DNA from: Rhyacophila brunnea
Taxonomy: Eukaryota; Arthropoda; Insecta; Trichoptera; Rhyacophilidae
NCBI GenBank assembly: GCA_022495005.1
Contig: JAGYXB010002069.1
Span: forward strand, 3,968,001 to 4,032,000
Length of the DNA stretch: 64,000 nt
Direction: 5' to 3'
A program made the position numbers and the translations under genes. Shown piece after piece: positions 52,502 to 64,000 of this stretch (positions are counted from its first letter, which is position 1; the number at the start of each line of letters is the position of its first letter). The notes beneath the pieces were generated by a model. The model was not told the origin of the DNA and ran no database searches. It saw only the letters and a program-made list of their open reading frames with translations.

Positions 52502-54639
52502 AAAGATTATTTTATTACTTTATAATTAATCATTTTGTTTAATATATTTTTTCCTGTAGCGTAATTCATATTGAACATTTGTGTTCATAAAACTGCACAT
52601 TTTTGCGTTCTTTTTGTAGGTAAATGATTTTGTGTAATTTTATATTATTAACAATGTTTTTTGATTTTTTTTGTTTTTATTATATCTTTGTCTTATTGTT
52701 ATTATTTTAACTAAGTGATGTTATTTTATTGGTTGAATGATAAAATTAGTCATTATTTGACTGATTTATGCAAAATTCCGATTATTGAGGCATCATAGCG
52801 ATAGGATACAGATAGGAAATCCGGTGTGTGCCAATGTTTATTCACCTAACATGGGTTAACTAACCTAATGTTAAGCATCTTGCCCATTCAATTGTGGAGA
52901 TCTAGTGTTCTTCTTTCAGATACACCGGCTTGACAATGGTCGCTAACATTGTATATCTATTACATATTGCAGAGCCAAAGAATTGAAATGTTAAAACATA
53001 CTTTTATCATTGTGACTGTAATTTATATATACCAGTGGGCGAAGAGTACCTCTTTGATGAATATAAGCATTGAGTTAACAAAATGAATAATGGTAAATTT
53101 TTACCAGTCGTTACTGATACCCCTCCGCAAAGAGGAAAGATCACAGTACGACAATGCATATTATTATTGTTGATTTCACAACACAGGTGGAAAATATAAA
53201 GTTAATTATTACCACAACTAGACAAATATGGTAGGAACTCAGTATAAAAACTACAAGCTAAACACACAATGGGCCTCATGTTTCCGGAGGGACGGGGATG
53301 GGTTATTATGGTAAAAAGAGAAAGCACATCGAGGGTTCAGATACACACTGAAACATATTAACAGATAACATTTTTATTTAATTAAATTTAACTTTGAAAA
53401 TGAATAAAACTCGAACTTTTCAAAAGCGACAACTGTTATCTAGTGACAATACATTCCCCCATACATATACACATGAATGATAACAAATTCTCTCTTCTCG
53501 GTTGTTCCTCATGGCTGAGGACCATGACCACTCTGAATAGACCATGTCGCTCAGAAGACGACTGAGTATTGGGAATTCTGAATCTTTTCTATTTCTCTGC
53601 TTGCGTTTTCATACATTTCTGAGATAGGGATCCTAGACAATAATGTCATACAATCAACTCATTATATAATTGTGCAGTACCAACTCTTTGCCACTGCACA
53701 GACCAAGACCGAAGATTCCGAGTAAAATGGTGTGACCGAAATGTTTTAAGAACATTTTAATATCAAGTTATAGAAATTTAATGTAGCCGTAAATAATTCA
53801 GAGTGATAATCACAAATAGATTTAGATTGTAGGTGAAACAAAGAATAGTACTAATAATATGTTGTTGTCAATAATATTGAGTATTATTGCAAACCGAGGG
53901 TATATGATTGGCCTTTCAATTCAAACAATAAATGATTAATGTTGCTAGAACGAAAAATACACTTAACGCAAGCACTTCATTTTTATTATCTCAACACTGG
54001 CTAGTTAGTAATAAATATTTTTAAATATCACATGGACACTAATAAAAGTAATCAATAAGTTTTATACCGCTGAAGCACTGCTGTATTTTACATTGACAAT
54101 GAATTATGAATTTTATTTCTTATTTTAAACAAAATTTTAACTGAATTACGAATTATATCTTTGAAGTCAATCTATCAAATAACCGTTTGCGGAACATAGT
54201 AATATTATAATAAAGTATTGTTTTAGTCCATATTATGTATTTTTAAATGAACTGTTTATTGTAAGTATTGATTTCAAATTACATAATGATTTATTGTAAT
54301 AATTATATAATAATATGTTATCTGCATATTTTTATTTCTTAAATAATATTTTAACTTAAGTTATTCATTGTGCCAGTAAGCTAAAGGCATAGGAGTACTG
54401 CATAGTAGATAAAAATAATATATCATTTTTTTACAATAAATTTTATTTCTTCATATCATCGTTTTGATGTATTTAATATGTAGAAAAGTGTTTTGTCATA
54501 TAGAACAAATGTTATTATTAAGAGGAAGCATAATAATACCCTATTTACAAGTGCATGGATTTACTGCTGTTACATGATCTGGTGTTATTGTAATTTAATT
54601 GAAAATGTATTTGATTTCAAATAGTTCATAATTATTCTC
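52502..54639. other. intergenic DNA, nothing recognised
   Basis: AT-rich. No supported open frame or inverted-repeat element. About 54530-54580 repeats, inverted, part of Mon2 intron 30 (words AAATCCATGCAC and AGCAGTAAATCC). Confidence 0.45.
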
Positions 54640-54790
54640 CATGGTGAAGGAGAGCCTCTGAAGCGATGGGTGCAGGTTTGAATCCTGTCCGGTAGATCGC
54701 TTATTGTTTTTTTGTGTTTTTGAAGAACCCAATGGGTTGTGCAAATGGCTAATATGCATTACTTCTCTGGATTAATAAGGAATTTACCTT
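54640..54790 (+). mobile_element. SINE family S2, plus copy
   Basis: Head with B box GGTTTGAATCC (about 54673-54683), then a body with AACCCAATGGGTTGTGCAAA and TGGCTAATATGCATTAC, matching the complement of 27520-27765. Confidence 0.6.
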
Positions 54791-57700
54791 AAACATTTTA
54801 AATAGCTTTGCTAGCCATTATCAGATCCTGTCCTTCATTGTGTGCAAACTCTATATTATTATATTTCTTCAATCATTGATGTTGTTAATAAACTTCAATA
54901 ATTAAATTTGAGAAAACCTGTACCAATAATTGAAGATGATAAATATATTATATCTTCTATGCAGTATGCCTGTGGGTCCGATAGACTTACAAAAAGCTGT
55001 GAAAGTTTTGCAAAATCGCATTCCTGTATAATTAAGAGAATAAAAACAAGATTTCAATAAATAGATTTATTGTGCGAAGCCGTTTTCTGAGGCTGGATTT
55101 TATATTTAGTGTGATAGTTTTAGAATGCTGTTTATGAATAGTTGAATTTGTTTGAATTTTTAGAGTGATATTTTATTTGGTTGTTCGATAAGATTAAAAA
55201 AAAAAAAAACAGTTTACACACAAAATCATTGCATTACCAACTCAAAATCACATAGAATTGATACCGATCTCCACACAACATTCTACAGCAAGTCTTGATA
55301 ATCAAAACCTCATAAGATGAAAGTGATACCACATTGCAGCGTTTCCCAAAAATTAAATTACCACGATCAGTATAATTTCTCATGATACGTAAGCCTGTAT
55401 TTTCTTTTTTAATTTTACTTCAAATATTATATTGGTTACACATATGGAAATTAGGAAGCTGCTGTATTCGGATGCAGTTCACTCAAATCGTTATTAATTT
55501 TATTTTATCTTCAGCCATTGATTTATCCATATCAACATATCTTCTATGTAAGTTCAATACCGCGTATGAGCCAATATGTTCAAAATAGGTATTTTTGGCG
55601 CTCGGTTAAACGGCACAAGCCGCATTGATTGATGCATTCAAATTTTGAAATTGTCCAATAGACTACTTGCACTCGGTTAAAATCAATACCGCGTATGAAT
55701 TATGAATTATCCATAGGTACCTACTAAAGAAACAAGCAAGACCGCGTATATCCCTGATCCAATACAGCGGACGAGCGGAGAGTTGCGGCAATACTACGTA
55801 AGGTTCAACTGATTTACAAAATAATCTTATGGCAATTAATGCACATATGATATACGCATATGATAGTAAAAATATATTTTCTAATATAACACAGGAAGAC
55901 ACAATAAACTGCATTTAAATTTATTTTTTATCTTTTTTATTGACGAAATTGCAAGGTTTTTTGTCCCTCCTGAACATTTTGACAAATGGTTCTTCCGCGG
56001 TATTGACTCTTACATAGACGATATTGTGTTGGCTAAATATTTATTAAAAGTTATTTCAAACAATGGCCATGACGTATATGTAATGTAAAGTTCAAAAAAC
56101 CGTCTGCCACGATCGCCTCGCCCCCTATCGTGAAAAGTCACTTTTGAGTCGTGCCCTAGAGTCCTGATCGAATTGGAACAATTACTATTTTTTGGGCACG
56201 ATCGTGTCGAAGATTACCGAGAATGTATTAAAATATCCGAATTAACTTTGAGTTTCCAAGTGTTGCCACAACACTAGGAACACAACACAAATTTGACGTT
56301 TACATAACTTTATTCGTTATTTTAACAGACAATAATAATACAAAACAAAAATAATATCCTAGTAAATACAATCAAGTAACTCATGACTTGTCTAAATTTT
56401 ATTTGTTACATAACTTTTAATTGGTCCCAATAGCAACTGAGCGTATATTATGAACTAATCAAATCAACTCGATCGAATTGGTGGCTGAATCGTTCCACAT
56501 AATTGCTAATTAAATTCGATGATCGTTGAATCTGGTTGGGTCTGTGAGTCTGCTGATGTAATTGGGCCGTAACTAAATAAGGATTGTTGAACTGATTTTG
56601 GTCCCGTTTTATCATACGCATGTAGATATTCCGGGCAAAATATTTCAGCTATTGCAACATAGCATTCACACAGGCAAATAATAAAGATAAAGATAATGTA
56701 TATTTTTGATACAATTTGACGTAACTGTACTATTACTTCTGCGACCCACCAAATAGAAACGCTGCAGTATTGTATACTTATTCATATTCATCAAATAGAA
56801 GCAAAATAGAGATATGAGGCTATTGATTTCAAAAAGGTCAGTTGCATTTTTTATGTTGATATTTTTCATTGTGGAAATACTTTTCCATCATGTGTAACTT
56901 TATTAACTATTAAATCGAGTTACTTTTGCTATTAAAATAGTATTAAACCAGAGATTGGTAGCAAGCAGTCAGTTATATTCATCAGATGCCATTTTTTATA
57001 TTTGTTGACCATCTTTAAATATATTTTTCAAAATTATATATATAATTATATTTTAGGTCATTTTAATTTGCCATTCACTTTTTCTAATTATTGTGTCGCT
57101 TAGTCGTTAAACTCGCTCTGGAGGTTTTCTTTAGTTTCGAATAAATCACGAAAAACTGTTTGGTGCATTTACCGTGATGTTGATGCTAGGAGTGGTGACG
57201 TTTGTATGGTGATGCTAAAAATCATGGTTTGAATCAGGATGTCTGATCAGTCGGCTATGTGGTATTTGGTAACCTGTTATTTATCCTAGAGCAGTTTAGC
57301 GACTCGAGTTAATGTTCATTTTGATTTTTTGACAAAACGGTAGAATTTAAAACTCGCATCTCAATAGGCTGGTAGACCTATCGATATAGCACATATGTAC
57401 ATTCAAAACTTATTTTATTGAAAAATCGCCCAGAGCGGGTTTGGCAACTAATTGACTCAATTATTTACTAATATGCCCGCAAAAACCAAAATATTCTAGG
57501 TCCTAAATGACGTTGGCGGTTTTTTGATAATCTCAAAATTGCAGTTCACGGAGATAACCGACTTTGAAACCAATACCCACACATCTAATACATATTATGA
57601 GATGCTAGGAATAGAACATTGAATTTTTTTCTATAACAATGTGTTGTCCTATGCATTGGAGAACCTAATGTATATTAAATTTTGTGAACGGTAATAAAAT

Positions 57701-58010
57701 ATATGGATTAATGGTTTTGTTCAGCCTATATGTTATATGTTGCTGGCGTATTTGTTTGTCCACTGATGCTTAAAGGGGGCAGATAAATATGAGACTTGTA
57801 TAACTTACGTGCAATATCTAAACTAAAATGTGATACCTGACAAAAATGTTGTTGTAAAAAAATTCATACATTATTATTGTATAAAGCTTGCTAAATATTC
57901 ATTGTTTTCCAACTTGATAGGGACTACCTAATTGGCCAGCACCAAAGTGAATTTAGTGCTGTTATTATTTAATCTGACAGTCACGTAATCGTTTTAAAAT
58001 AAAATCTAAC
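54791..58010. other. intergenic DNA with dispersed repeats
   Basis: No gene. About 56100-56250 and 56500-56570 match pieces of Mon2 intron 2 (shared ATTGGAACAATTACTATTTT and GAGAATGTA...AAAATATC-type words). About 57720-57860 matches 39948-40080. Confidence 0.45.
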
Positions 58011-58453
58011 TCAACACATTGATGGTCAACAAGTTTTATGTAAAATGATTAAAGATACATGGTTTTTTTTTTTATTTTGGCATGTTTTTTTTACACGATT
58101 ATTGGATTTTTTGATGTGCCGGTCACATGTGTCCGTCGCGGCTCTAATAAAAAAATTTATTACATTGCATTACGCTGGTCACCTGTCTCGCTCTATCTAT
58201 TGTGACACTTACACATAATTTTTTACTTTGCGAACCTATTTTTATTTACTTTCAATAAATATTCTCAGACCAACCTTGCAATAACATACACAAGGGTCAT
58301 GCCGGCCACCCTATGTAAGAAAATACACAGTACGTGTGTACGTAACTCAAAGATAGATCTGTCTACCTTGCTGGTCACCATTGAACCCCTCGGCGCCCTT
58401 GAAGTAACCCAGTGCTGGTCACCGGTGGACACCCCAGGCGATCAATGTGTTGA
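58011..58453. mobile_element. piggyBac-like MITE (family P), diverged copy
   Basis: Starts TCAACACATTGATGGTC and ends GCGATCAATGTGTTGA. The outer TTAA has decayed to TCAA/TTGA. The interior shares GATGTGCCGGTCACATGTGT and several GCCGGTCACC-like words with the copy at 62640-63419. Confidence 0.75.
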
Positions 58454-59859
58454 GAGGCATCATTCTCATTATAGTATTATTTCACAGCATATGGTAGACT
58501 TTGACATTAAAATGATGTTATACTTATTCAGGTCTGATTAATAAATGTCTATATCATCACATGAGGTGCTGAGAATTGAACGAATACAAAGGCACTGGTA
58601 ATGGGCCAAGTTGAGTAAATCAACTTCACAATTAAATAATATTATAAATTATATGATTGTAACATCTATACATAACAGTTTTCAACATTCTATGAATGAA
58701 GTCTCATTCACAAATGAACTTTTATTACTATTCCACGAAAAAATATTAATATTTCTTTGTGTTTATTAATGTTTTTAGAGTTTGAAGGAGGATATATCAA
58801 GCCATAACATTTAATGATTGATATGAAAATAATAGCAACATTTTATGTCATATTATGAGATATGCTGGGAATAATATACTTACAAATATTTTCTCATGCA
58901 AAGTAGGTAATTGTTTGAATTCTATTTCACACATAAATATATATTATGATGTGGTGACGTGATAACTGCTTCTAATTCATTTTTTTAATTATATGTCACT
59001 TGTACACGTTTAATCTTTGGCACCTGTTTAAATCTCAAGTGCTGGTATTTATTCATTTTCATCTAGAAAATATCTTCGCCTTGGTGATGAACTGACCTTA
59101 AGAAATATTGATGTCTCACTAAAGTAATGTTTTTATACAATACCTTTTTCCAAGATATGTATCAAGAAAAAAAACATCAAAACTTATTACATACTACAAT
59201 ACGATCTGGAATTCACCACCAAGGCAGCGGTAAGATATACGCTATATTCTGATGGGTAAATAGATGAGAATTTATGTCCCTCATAAGAACATTTTCTTGG
59301 GAGGTTGTTGTTCGGTTTCTCAGGATGTTTTTGAATTTCATATAAAGTTAGTACAAACCTTCACACTATTATATTAGTTATTCCAACGTCGAATTTAATT
59401 TGAAGTTTTGTCATTTCCAGTATTAAGTATCGCACCTATTATTATATTTTTGTTTTAATAGCACTTAAGATATAATTTATAATATAAATTTACTGTTTGC
59501 AATATTATGTATATTTTAGTTGTAAATTATTTTTCCTGCAGTTTATGTAAATAAATAAATACCATATAGAAAATATGACACTAAAATAAATGAATTGAAA
59601 ATTTTTTGTGTTTTTACCCACCAACCAAACCAAACAACCAAAGAATAATTTTATTATAAACATACCACATTAGCATGTTTGAATTGTTTTAACTATCGTA
59701 ATTGGAGTGGCGCTGAGCGAGAGAAAACGATCCAATAGACATGATATAATTAAAGTCCGAAATAGAAATTAACAATAATGAAATTCACCTTGAATTATTT
59801 CACTATAAAAAATAACACTAATTTGGATATAGTCGCTCTATATTAAATACCTCCTATGT
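58454..59859. other. intergenic DNA, nothing recognised
   Basis: AT-rich sequence without supported genes or inverted-repeat elements. Confidence 0.45.
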
Positions 59860-61340
59860 CAGGGATGGCAAACCTATGTCGTCCCGCGTGCCACAGGTGG
59901 CACGCGAATGTTTTATTATGGAGAGAAAAAAGTAAAAGTGATTATACAAAAAATTCAAAAAGTCTTAGAAATAGTTTACAAAAGAATTTTAGAAATAGAT
60001 AGGTATACATAATATTCAAAAACAATGACGACATAGCCATGTGTATTTTCTTCGTACACCAATCGATTCGCAAACGAAGGAAATGACATTCATGCATAAA
60101 TAGATCGCATTGTTTAAAAAATAGCAAGTAAATACTTTTGAAGAATAAGCATTACGTTTAATGTAAATATAGAATTGTACACGTCGTCGGTCCTTAGGTC
60201 TTATGCGTCAGACATAATATTAACGTACTGACGACATCAGGCGACAAGTGAAGCCGCGCCACGAACCTCTGATTTTTAGCTATTTACAATACTTGAGACC
60301 ACTGCAGCGAGATAACTCTTTACCTGATCGGAGCAATTTTGTTGTCAATTTGAGCGTAAAAAACAATCTAAGTAATACAGTAACACACTATTTAATTGGC
60401 ACACATAAAAATGGCTGTATCATATAAGAAACAAAAACTTGGTGAAGCCAGTAGTAAAAATAGTGGCAGACAGTTTCAAAATTGGTAGACGGAAATGTAT
60501 GGTGTAATTGAAAAAAATGAAAAAGCTATATGTGTGATATGTTCTGTGTCAGTGGTATCTAGAACGTCACCTGTAAAAAGACACTGAGACAAATCATAAG
60601 AAGCTTCTTGGCAAAACAAAAGGTGAACAAAAAGAATATATTTTAAGAGATTAATGAAAAACAAAAATCTACAATCAAGTGCTTTAAGTAAATTTATTAA
60701 TGGTAATTCCAATTCTGTTGCTGCTAGCTTTGAAATAGCCAAAATAATTGCCAAACATGGAAAACCAATCAGCGATGGAGACTACATCAAGAATGCATTT
60801 TTAATATGTGCACCATTTCTTTTTGAGGATTTTGGAAATAAAGAAATAGTCGAACAAATAAAAGAATTGCCTATCGCTCGAAATACAATAAAGGACAGAA
60901 TCTTGAAGATGGGTAAAAATGTAACATATCAACAAAAAACAGATATAAAATTATGTGATTGGATTTCTATTTGTCTTGATGAAAGCACTGACGTCACTCT
61001 CTCGGCTCGATTAGCTATTTTTGTTCGATATTTTGTTGGCAATAAAATAATGGAAGAATTAACAAGTTTGGTATCTTTACCAGAAACTACTAAAGGTACA
61101 GATATTTGCAAAGCAGTTGTAGTAGCTCTTTCGGAAGCAGACATAAATTTGTCGAAAATCGTTTCTGTAATTACAGATGGTGCACCCAGTATGATTGGCC
61201 AAACAGCAGGATTCGTCAATTTATTTACAAAGTTTGTTGGTCATCCACTGTTAGCATTTCATTGTATAATAAATACACCAAGAGGCGCTGTGTGCAAAGG
61301 ACGGTCTTAAATCTTTTGAAGATGTGATGATACTTGTAAC

Positions 61341-62600
61341 CAGCGGCGGCTCCTCTAATACCATCCAAGTGCTACGCACTGCCAGCATATTTGAAGACAT
61401 CACTCAACTTTTCTATGTTATTCATATGTGTATCACTCACTTCACGAAGTAGAACATGTAGCAGTATTATGAACAATACTCCGTGCGCAAAGCGATTGCG
61501 ATCCAAATGGATTTTCAGTTTGCACAGGATTACAATGAGGCCATTGTATACTTCTTAAACGGTAGTCCAATGTTCCTGTGGTAGCGTTTTGTGTAGCATT
61601 TTTTACACACTTTATGATCGGCGCACGAAATTAGGACTCTCGAAACAAAAACGCCAGTTTCTGTTTTATAACAATGTTGGCGAGTTAATTTTTGACAATT
61701 TCACATTTAAGATTTAATGAATCGCCAAACTTTTACGAAAATATATACTGCCGCATTTATTTCTAAATCACTCAAATACATTCAATATAATAAAAAATAA
61801 CACAGCAGCACTACATGAGTAGTAGGTCGTAGCTGAATAATAAATAAGAATGATAATATAAGAGAAACATACTTTTAATGACATATAAATACAAAAAAAA
61901 TAAATCTGAGTTTGAAGGAACGCTGATTTACAATATAAATATTTCCCACGCAATGTTAGTTTATTTTATAATTTCACTTAAATTAATAATAATGTGAAAT
62001 TTAAAAAATAAACATATTCACTATTAACAAAGTGACCGTCATTCGTTTTTAGAACGGTTCATATTTGGCTGACGCATTCATTGTTCGGAGCGTAAAGCCA
62101 TAAACCGTGACATTTATTTTTCTTTATTGATATTAAATCATTCTGTTTAAAAACTTTTTTAAGAAATAGAATAAATAAAGACATATTTAATTTACCTTCT
62201 GAGAAGTTCGACGTTTCAGTCATTATACACTAAGATATTATCTTAGCTTATTGACACGGCAGCCTTCGGTGATTAAGGTAATCATGAAGAGACGCTATAC
62301 GACCTTTACGTGGCTAGGACAAGTGTTCCTGATGCCACCAAAGGAGTGTGACACTTCGTACCCTTATGGCACAGCCTCAAGGGTTCCTTTGCCATGGCCG
62401 GCCCTCCCTCACCCTGCAGCGGTGCTACAAAAGCGACCTACGTGCTGCAGGTCTGTCATGCCGGGAGGCGCAAGAGTTGGCGTTGGACCGAGGGAAGTGG
62501 CGCGAACTTGTGCTTGCCCTATGCTCCAATGCTGGGTATAGAAGGTAAACCATTGCGCACTACCAGAAAATGCTATTCTGAAGACCACCAGCTGCCACTG
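61341..62600. mobile_element. nested hAT insertion with exact 8-bp duplication
   Basis: Starts CAGCGGCGGCTCCTCTAATA and ends CAGCTGCCACTG, so the ends pair as CAGYGGCRGCT. CTTGTAAC is duplicated at 61333-61340 and 62601-62608. 1,260 bp, with no transposase recognised. The left end matches the hAT remnant at 3529-4855. It carries a piece of retrotransposon at its right end. Confidence 0.92.
62245..62548 (+). pseudogene. reverse-transcriptase C-terminal fragment inside nested hAT
   Basis: Two frames give PSVIKVIMKRRYTTFTWLG, then CYKSDLRAAGLSC..., then LALDRGKWRELV and a stop. This is the usual end of a class of non-LTR polymerases (CKRDL...W...A.DR..WR). The first block parallels 6969-7370. 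Confidence 0.65.
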
Positions 62601-62639
62601 CTTGTAACTAAGATAGTTAATTATATTGCTGCGTATGCT

Positions 62640-63419
62640 TTAACACATTGATCGCCAACTAGTTTTACATAAAATAGTTAAAAAATGATTATTTGTTTTT
62701 AAGGTATTATTTGATAGGTTATGAAAGAATATAATGTTTTTTTTTCATTTTGATGATTTTTTTACATAAATATTGGTTTTTATGATGTGCCGGCCACATG
62801 TGTCCGTCGCGGCGCCAACAAGTTAATTTATTCTATTGCGCCGTGCCGGCCATTTCGCCGGTCACCTGTCCATATGTGTTGACGAGGGCATGGTGCCATT
62901 TCGCGGTCGAATTATATTTAGATTTAGATGGTATAATAAACAGAAAAGGCACAAATACGGAATAAAAGTTTTCAAATTGGGTAGTATAATACATGGATAC
63001 ACATAAACTGGAAATGTACGTATACATACCTTATAATCATTTTTGTTATTCTATTTTTTTATTATTTACATATTTTTTATAACTTACATTTTTTAAATCT
63101 ATTTAATTTTTATTTTTATATCAATAAAAACACATTTACAATTTAAAAGGAAAACTTTTTTTTTTATTATGTACATTCTTTACATTAGTGAGCCTATATT
63201 TTGTGACTGGGAAGACATATTTTCGGGCCAAGTGGCAGTAATATACAGAAGGGCCATGCCGGTCACCGTGTATCGAAAAATGCACTGCGCGCGTGCCCGC
63301 CGGCGCTGTAGAACAACTCTAAGGCAGGTCTTCTTTGCCGGTCACCGGTGACCCCCATGGCCCCCTGAACGTAATCCAATGCCGGTCACCGGTGACCCCC
63401 ATGGCGATCAACGTGTTAA
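62640..63419. mobile_element. piggyBac-like MITE (family P) in hAT transposase
   Basis: TTAA at 62640-62643 and 63416-63419, with inverted ends CACATTGATCGCC and GGCGATCAACGTG. 780 bp including both TTAA sites. The interior is rich in GCCGGTCACCGGTGAC-type palindromes (near 63330-63355 and 63380-63400). No transposase. Joining across one TTAA restores the host transposase frame (...AYAL|SKRKF). Confidence 0.93.
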
Positions 63420-64000
63420 GCAAAAGAAAATTTGAATCATTATTAAATGAGGTCAATTCGATGTACAACGGATTAACAATGTATAATAAAGTTCGTTGGC
63501 TTAGTCGCGGCAAAGTACTTCAGCGTTTCGTCGAGTGTTTTGATGAAATTTATATGTTTTTAGGTAACCAGCAAAAAATTCAGTATAAAGAATTATCAGA
63601 TGTTCAGTGGATTTCGAGATTTATGTTCTTTACTGATTTTTGCTCCCATTTGAATGAGCTAAATATAAAATTACAAAGCCGTGGCAAAACAATTACTGTT
63701 ATGTTTGATACTATCAAAGCATTTGAAGCTAAGTTACAAATATTTAAGATCAGAAATTTCAAGTATTTTCCCAACCTAAAAAAATACATGATGGATCTAG
63801 AAATTCATGAAAAGCCTGATGTAAGAAAAACAATAGAACGATTTTCAAGGTTTGTTCAGTTTCGACAATTTGAAGAAACTACAAAATTTATTACCCATCC
63901 AGACACATATACGTAGCAACAGTTAAACTTGACAATGTTTGAATTCATGGAATTGGTAGATTTTCAGTCGAGTTCGATATGGACACAAAAATTTAAAGAT

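Larger units (their letters stand above)
59860..64000 (+). mobile_element. large hAT transposon with nested insertions, cut by the window edge
   Basis: The left end CAGGGATGGCAAACCTATGT, followed by CGTGCCACAGGTGGCACGCG, is the terminal pattern of hAT elements whose transposase resembles GTF2IRD2. Transposase-like coding follows from 60411 and runs off the right edge. It is interrupted by a nested hAT (61341-62600) and a TTAA MITE (62640-63419). The right end and flanking duplication are outside the window. Confidence 0.85.
60411..64000 (+). pseudogene. hAT transposase (GTF2IRD2/ZBED-like), broken by stops, a frameshift and two insertions
   Basis: Begins MAVSYKKQKLGEASS... with a BED-type zinc finger (CVIC...KRH) that contains in-frame stops at about 60486 and 60584. 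From 60654 a 209-residue open stretch carries the catalytic acidic motifs LDESTD (about 60977) and TDGAPSM (about 61176), then HCII. A small insertion near 61273 shifts the frame before an HQEALCAK-type motif, which continues to ...DVMILVT. Coding resumes at 62609 (KIVNYIAAYAL) and at 63420 (KRKFESLLNEV...VRWLSRGKVLQRF). After a stop at 63914-63916 it continues to FMELVDFQSS at the window edge. The hATC domain should lie outside. Related to domesticated vertebrate genes by family only. Confidence 0.85.

Noticed and set aside
60411..61310. Domesticated host gene of the GTF2IRD2/ZBED type
   Set aside because: In-frame stops in the zinc finger, a frameshift after HCII, two large insertions and a hAT-type left terminus show a dead transposon, not a maintained gene.
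1..64000. CRISPR array, operon-like clusters, integrated viral genes
   Set aside because: No regularly spaced direct repeats, no ribosome-binding-site-led gene strings, and no capsid, glycoprotein or viral polymerase motif. The polymerases seen are of non-LTR retrotransposon type.

Overview
The window is nuclear DNA of an arthropod, most likely an insect. It is AT-rich and has spliced genes with canonical GT/AG introns. About half of the non-coding space can be recognised as transposon debris. Lepidoptera fits the base composition, the dense MITE load and the frequent GGTACCTAC-type words, but nothing here proves the order. No bacterial operon, CRISPR array, rRNA gene or viral gene was seen.

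Three host genes can be read. (1) On the minus strand, 1108-1824 is the first coding exon of a TRIM9-like neuronal RING ubiquitin ligase; the rest lies beyond the left edge. (2) On the minus strand, 11349-12320 is a complete intronless Uch-L5/UCH37 deubiquitinase with all catalytic residues. (3) On the plus strand, 12828-50788 is a complete Mon2 gene, the Golgi/endosome scaffold related to the large Arf-GEFs. I resolved it into 35 coding exons. Splice phases agree throughout and give a 4,917-nt reading frame (1,638 residues plus stop). Uch-L5 and Mon2 are divergent and share a 507-bp intergenic spacer.

The rest is a mobile-element landscape. From 2978 to 9330 lie a MITE, a hAT remnant, a 5'-truncated non-LTR retrotransposon with a 15-bp target duplication, and older reverse-transcriptase fragments. 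Mon2 introns carry at least eight MITE families, several defined here by target-site duplications, plus two tRNA-derived SINE families. From 51620 to 52493 is a hAT-type element that swallowed a SINE. From 59860 to the right edge is a large hAT element whose transposase gene is interrupted by a second hAT (8-bp duplication) and by a TTAA-specific piggyBac-like MITE. Removing both, on paper, leaves one continuous reading frame across both junctions.

The most unusual signals are these: the layered insertions at 59860-64000 and 26158-26943; a set of MITEs flanked by ATAT/ATGT with termini beginning CGTCGGT or CGACTGT; near-perfect hairpin MITEs inside Mon2 introns; and a MITE that ends 18 bp before a Mon2 exon and probably supplies its branch point. 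I found no clear new host gene system. The novelty is in the mobile-element architecture.
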